Below are positions 25,616-38,000 of a DNA stretch of 64,000 nt, in pieces. This DNA is from Pycnopodia helianthoides (Eukaryota; Echinodermata; Asteroidea; Forcipulatida; Asteriidae). The number at the start of each line of letters is the position of its first letter. Positions within the stretch are counted from its first letter, which is position 1. The notes under the pieces were generated by a model. The model did not search any database, had not been told where the DNA came from, and worked only from the letters and a program-made list of their open reading frames with translations. The stretch covers positions 17,326,094 to 17,390,093 of the forward strand of contig CM063255.1 in assembly GCA_032158295.1 (NCBI GenBank), written 5' to 3'. Both the position numbers and the translations under genes were made by a program.

Positions 25616-25783
25616 GGTTTGTTTATCAACAATAGAACGATCCGTTATATTCAGCGACTTTTATCTTCAGTCAAAAGTTCATTCAACTCATCCGTCCGCG
25701 CGGTGTGTGCGCAGGGATTTTCCGAAAGAAGTTAATTCAACAGAGGGCGCTATCAGACGACAATTCTCAGTACACACCATAAA

Positions 25784-25797
25784 CTCTATATATAACT
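25784..25797 (+). promoter_or_regulatory. Possible TATA box of ACOX1
   Basis: tctatatataactc lies about 115 bases before the ATG at 25909, a plausible core-promoter position. No transcription start can be fixed from sequence alone. Confidence 0.3.
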
Positions 25798-25908
25798 CTA
25801 TGGTACACACACAGTACATCCGTACCCCCGTCCGTATGCGTACCGGGCGGTGTCGTTGTTTACGTAAACCTATTTCTCCACCCCCTGGCTGTGCGCAAGG
25901 GAGCAAGA

Positions 25909-26059
25909 ATGGCGTCTGCGAGAACAGTCTCCCTCGATCCTGGATCCAAAATCAATCCAGATATCCAGAAAGAGCGTGATACTGCCACATTCAATCCTCT
26001 AGAGCTCACTTACGTAGTCGATGGGAACAGAGAAATTACTGAAAGGAGGCGATACATCG
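25909..26059 (+). CDS. ACOX1: ACOX1 exon 1 (start codon)
   Basis: It starts with ATG in gcaagaATGG and encodes [10 protein letters not shown], then [19 protein letters not shown] and [10 protein letters not shown], matching the ACOX1 N-terminus RRERDSASFNPELLT. It ends in phase 1 at donor gtaagt. A 143-codon open frame overlapping it is another frame and not a gene. Confidence 0.92.
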
Positions 26060-29000
26060 GTAAGTAAAGTAATGTAATTTTTTTAAACAATAGTCACGAC
26101 GACACTGACTAGTGCATGCAGTGCAGTGCTTATTTAGCAAGTTTAAAGTTCACCAACGAGCGAAGTCATCACTGTCAACAAATGCCTTATCTATCTGTGA
26201 TTGATATTGATAATATGGTAAAAACCAATGTAATTGTATAGCTGTTGTTGTGCGACTAAAATAGTATTATACAACTATCGATCGATGGCAAGTCTTTCCT
26301 CATTAATTGCATACTAAGTAATTGCAGTTTGCAATTTATATTGTAAAATTCCATGAAAGTAATAAACAAGTATGGACTATCACTGCTCCTAGAACTACAG
26401 TACAGTATAAAGAGGTTTGTTCTGCTAATTTGTGGAGACGATAGCGGAACGAGCCTCATAGTTCTTGAGGAGTAGACTATCACTATATATGGTGGGGTGT
26501 CAAACCATAGAGGAAAACTAAAGCAAGGGCAAGGCAGTACTAGTACTACATGGATTTAACCTGCTATGATAATAATTACATCTTCCGAAATGCGGCTTCG
26601 CCTGTAGATTCTATGGCGCCATCTTTGACACATACACAAGTAGCCAACATGTATATACATGTATCATCCACAGCGTGGTACCAGTTACCTAGTAGTAGAC
26701 TTGGGCCCTAGAGGACTACGCTTCCACTTACATGTACAATGTATCAACTGACATGCTCCACATTAGTTGCAATAATCATAACCCTCCATCCTCCCGATGG
26801 TCACAGACCGGAGGGTTACGAGACAACTAATGTAAGAAATCCCAGTGTTTTTGTCAGACTAGTGACCAGATTTGCAAAATTTTTACCAATTTCAAAAAAA
26901 AACCCAAACATCCAATGTATCAACTGATGAGTGATGTCCTACACCACCTTTATGGGCTTATTAGAGCTTATAAGTATGCAAACATCTATTGAAACTTCAA
27001 CATCACAACTTTCACACACAGTCCAATCATTGATGGCCTTAATTATGTGCCGCGCTCTGCCAACTGAGCTATCTAGCCCTCATGTTGGCGGTCTCCCTAT
27101 TTTTGTCAGTATCTTTGTTGGTGCCAGGCAGAAGCCATTCAACCAGGGATTATACGTTTACCACAGGGATCACCTGATGAAGGGGATGCGACTTTTCTAT
27201 TCTAAATATCAAGTAATGCATCACAAGGGTAACCGACTGGGAAATTTTTAAATAGTTTTGAGTTGAACAAAGACAAATTGAGGAGCAGGAATACAGCAGG
27301 ATTTGAACCTGCGACCTTCTGGATTAATCTTGCTGGTGCTCTATCCACTATCTAGCCCTCATGCTATGATTTGTAATGGTATACAGTGTAATGTGTAGGA
27401 GTGCAAGCTTTCATCTTGTGAACTTTTTATCTTGTAAATTGTTCACAGAGTCCCTGGCCTTCAATGATCCCGATTTCAATTGCAAGGATGTGGCATTCAT
27501 GACGCGGGAGGAGGCGTACACAAACAGCATCCGGATTGCCATTCTGTGCATCAAGAAACTCAAAGCACTGGACATCTGTGATCTCAGGGAGCAAATGTGG
27601 TTCCGTAGGTCAGTCAGGGAAGACTAACCCTCATTAATCATCATCCATAGTCCTTTTTCCCACTTCATTAAGTCACAGAGAAATGTTTTTACACATTTTT
27701 TTAATACATGTTTACACAGTACCATAATTATTTTCTCTTACAAGACATAAAAAATAACAAAACAGAACACGCTACAAATGCAAACCCGACAACTTAATGA
27801 TTGCATTAGAACACAGCCTTTAGGCCCCCCCCCCCCTACAGGCTTGGCCATAAGATACATGTATGTATAATGTACAGCAGCTTTAAATGCGTCAATTCAA
27901 TTTGATGTTGCACACACAAATCAACCGTGCTACTGCATTTTTTTTTTTACATCAAATGACGTGGATGATGGAAGATTTTGCTGCATCGAGTACTGGTTTT
28001 TCATGTGTGCACATACAATACGGTGCACATTTTGATGGTACATTAGTACAGGTAGATAATGCAGATCAAGGTTTGATTTATTTTGGTAGCCTTAATCAAG
28101 GCGTGCCAGTCGGCCGGAACAGTTTAGTCGCACTTTGTCCCTCTTAATAGCTACATGCCCAAACTCCCAGCACAACCCCCATGCTACCTGGATCCATAAT
28201 GGAGTACAATAGCAAGAGTAAAATTCTATTTTCAATGCTGCGTTCTGATATTTATGTTATACCTTATTAATTGAATTAGTATTTTTTTTGTTTTTACAAC
28301 TTTATATCTGATGGCTACCCAAGGGAGGAGATTGGAAATTCTATAATAAAAAAATTGTAATAAACAAAACAAGTACAGAGTACAGGAGACACATATGATT
28401 TATGATTGCTCATAAGTGCACCAGCTGGGAAGTTTAATATGAAGACCGACCTCTAATATGATGCATATGTTCCTGTACTTCTGTTGAGCAGTGCGTCCGC
28501 TCGAGGCAACATCACCTCAATGATGTTGCATGAGTCCATGTTCATGCACACAGTGTTCTCACAGACGTCGGAAGAGCAGATGGTGCATTGGACGGGCACA
28601 GCGCAGGACCACACCGTCCTGGGCACGTACGCCCAAACTGAGATGGGACACGGTAGGTACAGTACAGTCATACGACTGGTCAACTGCTGTGGCAGCTGTT
28701 TGCCTACTACATGTACATACATGTACCTCACTGACCAACCCGTTGTAATGTTAACTTTGGTGAAGTTTGTCAAACCTTCCGATGGATTAATCAAGATATA
28801 TATTATATGTTTCTTTTTGTATGGAGTCCCAAAAGTTGTTTCTGTGGAAAACAGTGGTCATTTCAATGACAGCCATGATGTCATCGAGATACAATCAGGC
28901 CTTGCACTTAAGCTTTTTGTAGAGTAGCCCGCCGGGCCAGTAAACTGTGCATTTTACTTGCCCCCAGGAAGTTTTAGTTGCCCAGATTTTAAACAGGAAT

Positions 29001-32000
29001 TGCCATAAATGTATTGTTCTGATGTGTTAATATTAACGATCACAACCATGATCAAACGAAGTTAATGTATATTCACACACTCAATAATGATTAACAAATT
29101 TTATACTGTAATTTTTCACATCTGAAAAGGAAGAAATAGGATTTTAAACAAGTAGGTTGCACAGTTTTTAGTAGCCCACAGGGCAAGTTGAGAAGTGGTG
29201 TTTACTTGCCCATAGCATTTTTTACAATGTACACTGGGCTAGTTTAAGGGTGAGCCCTGACAATGAGACTTACAAGTAGCTCAAAATTACTACATATGAT
29301 TGGAGGCCCCAGGCCAGTGATTTCTGCATCCAGCCAGTAAACTCCTGACCAGACAAGCCCGGTGGTCTTATTTTTGTCAATTGAATAAAAATAGGCTACC
29401 TCATTGTGAAGTATCTTTGTGACTTTCATAAACTAACTTCCAATTTTCTTTAGTTTCAAAGTATGCTCACCCCTAAGACAAATGAGAAAGATCGACTCTG
29501 GTCTTGCAAAACAGATCCGGGTCTTGTAAACATTTTGAGCTACAAGCCCTGCAGTCTTGTGGATTCCCCCCCCCCCCAATTCGAGCCCTGAATAAGCATT
29601 GTGACAGGTTAAAGTAAACATTGGTCAAAGTACTTCTATGGTACCACCATGGAAGAATATTTGTCAAGATGACGTCATCTTAAAGGTTTCTATTTTAAAT
29701 ATTTGAAAATCCGTATCAAATCAGCCACAAGAGACCGTAGGTTTCTGTTTGCGGGATTGTATAGGGATAATTAGGTCTAAATTCAGTGTGCGTGACCTCG
29801 CGTGACCTCACTTGACCTCACTTGACCTCTACTTCCGGTCGAAACCGGAAGTGCCTTGTAATTCAAAAGTGCTAAATGTTATGAACATGCTTTCAACAAT
29901 GTTAGTGTCTGGCAAGGGTGTGCATTTAAAAAAAAGTACCGATGACGTCATGATACACACGAGCGCCCTCTAGAGGCAAGTTGAAAACTGTTCAAAAAGG
30001 ACTTTTTGAAGATGTGTGTGGGGAAGTTTTGTGTAATCACTTCAAAATTTACACATATGTTGACCGTCAGGCAGCCATCATATGTGTGAAATTTCAGATC
30101 AATGAGGTCATCGGGCGTCATGTGACGCGGCATTAAAGGTGCCTTCGAAGTCGTCTATCTCCCGTTTTATTAGTGCGATCATGTTGAAACTTGGTAGGTT
30201 GTTAGATATTGGCAAGTTCTTGTAAATGATATTTTATGATTTTTTTCATTTTTTGCACCTTTTTGTCATAAATTGCTAATAAAATGTGGTATAATCCAAA
30301 TTCTTTTTTAAACAGGCTTGATACATCATAACTGCTTTGATTACAAAAAACTTTCATATTTACTTGAGTAATTTGAAAATGTTATTGCGAAACAGCTTGG
30401 CATTTGTGCACAAATGCAATAATGTCTAGTTTATCCATTAAGCATCAAAATATTTTGGACAGGTTTTTTACTTCAGGGAAACTGTACACGTGTCCAGTAG
30501 AATCTGTACTCGATATTTCCAAATGGTTTTAGACAGCCAGGAATTTTAATGGGCATGATAATAATGCACATGCCTCTGTACAGGAGCTTAAGCCTGGTTC
30601 AGGCAACCAGATCTCTTGCATATGACCTCACTCCTGTCACTACATTTACATTTAGCTCTGAACAGCGCCCTCACCGAGGTCAAGGGATGACCAATCATTG
30701 GCCGAGAGTTGTGATCGGCGCATACATGAACATACAGGCACGTTCCATTGATAAGTTTGCCAATTAAATCAGCATTGCCTATCGAATCCCACCAGAGTAA
30801 CATGCCGTGGATTTTTTTTCAAAATACTCGGGAAGACCGAGTCTACAGTGCTTTACATACTGTACATCGGTGATCAGGTGTTAGGGTAAAAAAAACAAAT
30901 AATATTCTTTATCCCCGATGCAAATTTAGTATCTATCAAAAAAAGTACCCGCTGCTAAAATATAGGATTCAAACTGCCTCTAGCTACCAGGAAATGTCGA
31001 TGGTCTAGTGGTAAGACCTATGCCCCGAGTAACATGCCTGTGGATGTTTTTTCACAGCACTCAGGAAAGTACTGAGAAGGCCTATACAGTGCTTTACACA
31101 CATCGATATGGGGTAAAAACCAAATAATATTCTTTATCCCGATGCAAATTTGACATCTATTAAATCAGCATTACGTGGACAAAAAAACGATCTATGACCC
31201 TACCTTTAAAACTCTGCACATTGTATGTGTGTGGCCTACTGTTCATACATGGTAGCACTTTCTGTCATACTGAGTACAAAGTTGTGATGTGCATTTGTAT
31301 AAATGTAATGGCTGTGTGTTGACATTATGATTAATCTTCAGGGATCAACCCCTGATTGTGCATGAAAGTCTTCCATCATTTATGCATTTAACCAAGTTTA
31401 CAAAACTCCCAAACTTGCAACATATGAACAACACAAGCGCACACTCACAGCTTTTGATGTTTTGCACTTTTCAAATGACTTCTTTGAAACATTTTGTCTG
31501 ATAACAGACCTATTAAAAGCTACATCCTGAAGAAATGTTTTTTTTTTTACACACTGCAGCAGCATCTAAAAAAAGACCGAAATATATAGTCACATACATG
31601 TAGTATGTTTACAATACATTAGGTTAAGATTGTACGTTGGGTAAATCTGAATTACAATCTACAAAATGACAATAACTCAATGTCACAGTCAGCCACCCAC
31701 AGGTCAAACGTCAAGAGTTACATTGTAATATAAGGTCCACAGATTCCACATATCCAGAAAGCTCACAAAATTAATCACAGTGTAGAAAAAACAAACCAAA
31801 ACACACAAATGTATGGTCATTTCAAAATTCAGTGAAACACCATTACTATTATTATTGTTATCTATTTCTGGCAATGAAACAAAGGATGCCTCATAAGTGA
31901 CTTAATCATTGGAGCTCGCAAGTCTGAGGGAACCTGTAAACAAGGGTGCTTGCTATGTGAACAAAAAACACCGGGGTTAACCCTTACTCTTCCACTGTAA

Positions 32001-35000
32001 GTGTTCTTGGTTCTTTTGCGTGCACTACTAATCCTAGTACACAGGACCTTTCATCCATCCAAAGCATTGTTATGGTAAGTATCTTGCTCAAGGACACAAG
32101 TGCCACAACCGGGACACGAACCCACACTCTGCTGATCAGAAACACCAGAGTTTGAGACCGGTGCTCTTAACAGCTCGGCCAAGACACGCCACAAAAAATA
32201 AACATCAATCACAAACATTAAACAAACAGATAACAATCAGCTTGAAATTTCACAGAGGCAACAGAGGCCATACATGTAGACCTTATGAGACTATGCTTGT
32301 TGTGATCACACCGCCATCTTATTACAGTTGAAAACGGTAATGAATCAATCTGCATACAGTGTGCAGTTCACAGGATGAGCAAGTGAGCAACTCTCTCTTG
32401 ACCTCCAGCCGAGGGCGCCCTACTCAAATGACAGCACGTGCATAAGGTCTAATGTCTCTATGCCCCTGGTCGTTGCCTTGGCACACCTTATATTGCTGTG
32501 GGTTTCCTTATTAACCTTCTTGCTGTCTGACCATTCAAGTGGTTTTGAATGATAGATAAACTATGCCAGCCTGAAATATGATACCATGAGGGAATGCATG
32601 TACACAGTACACAGGTAGTTCTGTGCACAGTTGTGCCACCGTACACAACCTTAGCAGGCGAATGGTTTCAAATGGTTGGTCAACTCACTGGAAAATGTTG
32701 CCAAGAGTCACTGACAGTAGGAGGGTTAAGGTGCAATTTAAAACTAAGGAAAATCTGCCTTGCCCATGACTGAAGCATCAGGCCTCATGAACACCACTAA
32801 ACACCCACACACACACACAGGTATGTTTGTAAATCCCGTAAAAATCAAGGACTTCCCTTTGTTTTTTTAGCGACATGCTCATTGGTTTTGTACACAAAAG
32901 CGAAGCGAGGACATCCTCGTGTCAAAACACCCGGATCCCTTTTGTTGAAGTCCTTGGTTTCAACAGATTAGACACCTCACACACACAAACTCTTTTATTG
33001 CCAACCAAGGGACTTTATAAAGCCATTTTGTATACTGTTAACATACTGTTTGAAACTTGATTTATTTTTTTTAATTTGTTTTCATAATAACTGGAGGGTT
33101 CGCCCAAACAAATGTATTTTGTAAAGTTTCTATTATTCATATGTTGATTTTAAACCTGTTGAAAATTTTTATGAGCTTGTGTGTTTTAAAATCACATTGT
33201 TTTGCATGCTTTTTTGCTTTAACTCAGTCTTTTCTTTTCAGTTTCAATTTCATTTAGCTACACTTTTGCGGTGGAATTCTTTGCCTTCATCATGTTCATT
33301 GTCACATGTCTGCTCCTTTTGTCCTATGGTTTATGTGCGTGTAACATATCTCATTTTGAGCTCTTGGACTGACACCTTCTGTCAAATCTGAGTGTAGCCT
33401 TTCGTCAAGGCCTTCAAAGACAAAGCTGTGTAGCCGCAAAGTGTCTGGAAGGGGAGACAACATGTGCATGCGAGTGGCGAAGCCATGAGGCTCTTTCCTA
33501 TTTTATTTTGCTGAATTATTCATAATTTGTCAGGCCTCGAATTTCATCAGGACAGGGCAAGGCCATTTTCATTTTGCAAAGGGCACTTCCATTGGAAAAT
33601 CTTAAAGTCTATGGGAAACTTTGGAAGGGGCACCGAGGCCAAGAGCAGGGGGCAACGGAAGCCAGGGCCTTCGTGGCCTCCATGTATTTCCAGGCCTGAA
33701 TTTTGTATACAAAGGTTAACCAATCACAATGCATAACAGGTTAATGTATGCTGAACATATTGTGAATGAATGTGTCGGAATTTGCTACCATGGGATGGTA
33801 GCAAAAGCCCAAAAATAAAGAAAGACATTAGAAATTCCGAACAAATTGGAAAAGTCCTCTTGGCTTTTGTTTGGTCTCCGGTTACAGTCGCTTCGTGGCT
33901 ACGCAGCTGTTTAAGCCATGAAGGCCTTAACGCGAGGCATTGAAGTGGAGCTAAGCATACCAAAATGTCCAATACCTGTATGAGTTTTTATGAAGGCATT
34001 TTATACATTCGGACCTGGAATTACACTGCTGCTATCATGGCAATGCTGCAAATACTGCATGAAATCAATTGAAAAAGCCAGCAAAAAAATAATGCTTTAA
34101 CATTAATTTAATCTTTTTTTGCATTTAAAATTTATGTGCTTGAAGGAAGGTCAGGACAATACTAAACAAGCTCATCATGTGTGTGTTACCTGTATATAAA
34201 TTATACATATTTCAAACAGTAGGCCACCAGGTTTACCGGCCCCACATTTGCAATCCACAATGGACAATAAGAATTTTAAAAACTCTTTGATCAGACGTAA
34301 TATCACTTTTTTACTAAGGTTGTTTCCGAATTGGTCGATTTGGCTACACCTACATCGCTACGGGTGTCATTATGTTTTTTAAGTAAAGGACAGGGTTTGC
34401 CCTTAACTTTTTTAATGAATGGCCAGCATGACCAGTTAGCTTGTCATTTCACTAGTCCATCAGCTTTTTCAAGGGATGCTTTTCAACACTAGACTAGCCA
34501 GCCGGACCTCTTGGAGAGAATTCTAACTGGTCCTTGGGTGTTTTAACTGGCACTTGGCCATCGGACCACTGTTGAGGGAGAACACTGTAGGACGTCCCTA
34601 GCAATGCTCTTAGCAACAGTGGTAGCCATAGCTAAATCCGACAATTCGGATACGGCCCTAGTCATATCTTTGGCAAACAATGATACACTTTTGCTAAGAA
34701 TGGCACCTCATTTCAATCCAATAGTCTGCCATCTACTCACACTGTCCATATGTACATCATACAGTCACACTGCAGTTTCAACAATTAATTTCACATACAG
34801 AGCTGCCAATGGCCTTAATATCGGCCAACTTGGACTACATGACAGCATGGTAACCCACACCCTTGGAAATCAGTGCTCGGAAAAGCAGAAGGCAAAGTGG
34901 TATGGGGCAGCGCGCAACTGGGAGTTCATAGCCACCTACGCCCAAACCGAACAAGGGCACGGTACGTCATAACCAGTTTAACACCCTTATTGTATGTACT

Positions 35001-38000
35001 ATATGTACATATAGAACAGCCAACGTAAATGTATACATGTACAACCACCAACACTAACCTTAAAGTTGTTATGCCTATACATGTACTCTGTGCCCCCTTC
35101 CCATCCTTCCTCTTCTTCTCATCCTCCTAAGGCATTTGTACAAAACTATGTCCAGATTTACAGAGCGCCCTCTACAGTTAACCCCTGAGAGGTCAATTTC
35201 CTAAAACGTGGTCGACTAAAAAATTATCACACCCGCATCTAAGCACTGCACAGGCAGTCTGGGACCTTCAGAAATGAGTGACTAGAAAAATACCATATAT
35301 GATGTTGAACTACAGACAAATAGAACCTTGCAGCTTTGCAAACCACGCACAAACTTAAACAATTGGGTCATGCGACGGGCACTGTGAGGCGATTACAATT
35401 TTGAAGAGGATCTTGTCCTATAGACCTTTCCAGTGCAACGTCATAGCCTGAAATTTTTGCTAACCAAGGTTGAAAAACCATGTGAAGCCATAAATGCAAA
35501 GCAAAAACAGATATCCATGGTTTGTAACAATGTTATACAAATATTCAATAATACTGTTGGATTTGTTGGAAACAAAGCAACCAATCATGGGATGTATTCT
35601 TTTTAATTGAAAATTTGCAGAAATGTTGAATTTGGTCACAACATCTGTCAACATGATTGAATGTTTTAATAACATTTGGCTCTTTGTGTGATCGGCCGCT
35701 GGTTAAAAGAGAAAAGTTGGAAATGTAAAGCACGTCGCTAAGCAAGGGGTAAGGTAGAAAAAATAAATAAAATCAAACTGTCAATGGGAAAAGGAATACA
35801 TGTTCTTACCCACTGCAGTTAGACCAAAGTGGCAAGAGATTTAAGTTCAGTAATTAGCTCTAAATCAAGTTGACACGTTGACTGCCGGTCATTATATTCG
35901 TAATGCGTTCCCATTTGCCAAGTGCGGTGCGCTTACGTGCAATGCGCATGCGCGCAGAAGTGCGATGCGCATGCACAAATAGGTACTATACACAAAATAA
36001 AAAATAACATGCACATTCTAAGGTCGATGTCCTCACCACTGCCAGGAAGCGTATGTGTTGCGTGCTCAGTGATGCCAATACAAAGCCCTTTCATTTTCTA
36101 CGAGTATACTCGTAGTGGCAGAATCCATCTAACCTGTTACTACGAATATACTCGTAGGCTGCAGTCAATGTGTTTTAAAACAAAAGTACGGCCACAACCG
36201 TTACACTGGTAGTCTTGTCGAAAGCTCTTAATACGCAAGCATACCCACTTCAAATCACCACACTACACTCGTAACGCACAGCAGAAATCCCACATATCAT
36301 ACAATGCAGCAGGAGTAACATCCTTGCACATAAAGTAGTGGGGTCGAATCAGGGTGTGTTTTTTTTTGCAGACAAAGTCACTGAGAAGAATATTAATAAA
36401 AACAACAACACCAGTTCAGGCAACCAAAAGAAAGGAAAAAACAATCCAAGTCAACAAAAATTCTCTCAAATGTTGACTTCCAAATTTGAATGAGACAAAT
36501 TATGTAAAGAAAAGTAAAAACAAAGACAGAAACAATATAAAAAAAACAACCCTCAAAAATAAAGGAAAAACGCTAATTCCAACTACCTAAAAATTGTTAC
36601 ATTTTCACGTTTGAGCAGCAAATCATGTACTTCATGCAAACAGAATGAAAACATAAAATGGGGCTGTGCACTGCATGAACACTAACACACGCTGGCATTA
36701 AACTTGCATAAATAAATTGTTGGATTTGATTTCCATGACTGACTCTATCCTGACAGACAAGGGCATGCTTTCACTCTTATACTTTACATCAAAGATTATA
36801 GAGTGCCGAAGGCACAAGATGGGGAACTGGAGCTCTATCTATTATTGGAAAGTGATTTACACATGGGCGCCATTTCAGCAAGCAAATGTTTTTTTATATC
36901 ATTGATAGCAATGGTCATTGTCTGCACTGATCTATTGCTGCATCAAAAGAGTTGCTTACTGAAATGGCGTCCAGTGCACATTTCCTATTTCAGCCCCAGT
37001 TCCCAATCTTGCGCCTTCGGCGCTCTATAATCTTTGCTTTACATCTCTACAGAGCAACAGATACTGAAGGCCTACCAGGGCTTAAAATTCATCCGGTTTT
37101 GGTGGGCCACACTTTACGAGTACAAGGCTCGGAAAAACAAAGAATGCATTGGTCTCCAAAATTACTCAACTGGGAGTTCATATGCTCTTATGCTCAGACG
37201 GAACTAGGGCATGGTACGTGAATGTTAAAACTCAAACTGTCTCATCGGCAGAAATCCTTGTTCTCCTCAATCTTTAGCATTATTATTATCACTAAGTAAT
37301 AAACCATTTAAGGGGAACTGACGGGGTAAATTTTTAAGAATTTGGGGTTGAGCAAAGACAAAATTGATTAGAGCGGGATTTGAACCAAGCACCTCCGGAT
37401 TAACGTGCCGGTGCTCTACCAACTGAGCTATCAAGCCCTGTGTTGGCAGTCTCCCTATATTGTGCATTTTGTAGAATTTGAATGCTCTTCCTTTTGCAGT
37501 AAGGGACTGTTCCTTTAAGTTCCTTTCTCCCCGCCCTCTCCCTCCTCATACCAGGGGGACCTAATCACTGTATCACAATCTAATGTCAGTTCATTTCTAT
37601 TGTGAAAGTTCACAAAATCTCTGACAAAGCATTATTCAGTTATTTAAACTAGTTATTAGTGACTAAGTATTTAGTGACTTGTGACGAGATACTATCTGTC
37701 CTTTTTAAAATGTACACTAGACATGTAGACATCATGTGCACATTTTACGTGTGTAGAGCTATATTTACTGTATGCCATCATTATGAAACTTAGATTACAC
37801 GTAAAGCCAATAAAACCCCTGAAGGCTTTAAAAAGTTGAATCGCATGTAAACAATGTCTAGATGGACTTATAAGTTAGGTGATAATAAAGTTTGACCAAG
37901 AGAAATACAACAAATGCTGATAAGAATGATAAGATGCTGACCAACACTAAAGATAGAAAGATACTAATTACTACATATGCCGATAACGGGTACCTTAAAA

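Larger units (their letters stand above)
28653..34800. other. ACOX1 intron between exon 3 variants a and b, about 6.1 kb
   Basis: It contains several repeats: family-D SINEs (30782-31165), a SINE family B copy (31960-32187, minus), a MITE plus duplicated block (32279-32715), and a repeat copy at 33531-33690. No further exon 3-like sequence was found; the YAQTE motif does not recur. Confidence 0.6.

Noticed and set aside
25548..25979. 143-codon plus-strand open frame before and across ACOX1 exon 1
   Set aside because: It is a different frame from the ACOX1 start, covers promoter sequence, and has no family resemblance.
28484..28927. 147-codon open frame taken as an independent gene
   Set aside because: The first 54 codons are ACOX1 exon 3 variant a; the rest is intron read-through after the gtaggt donor.
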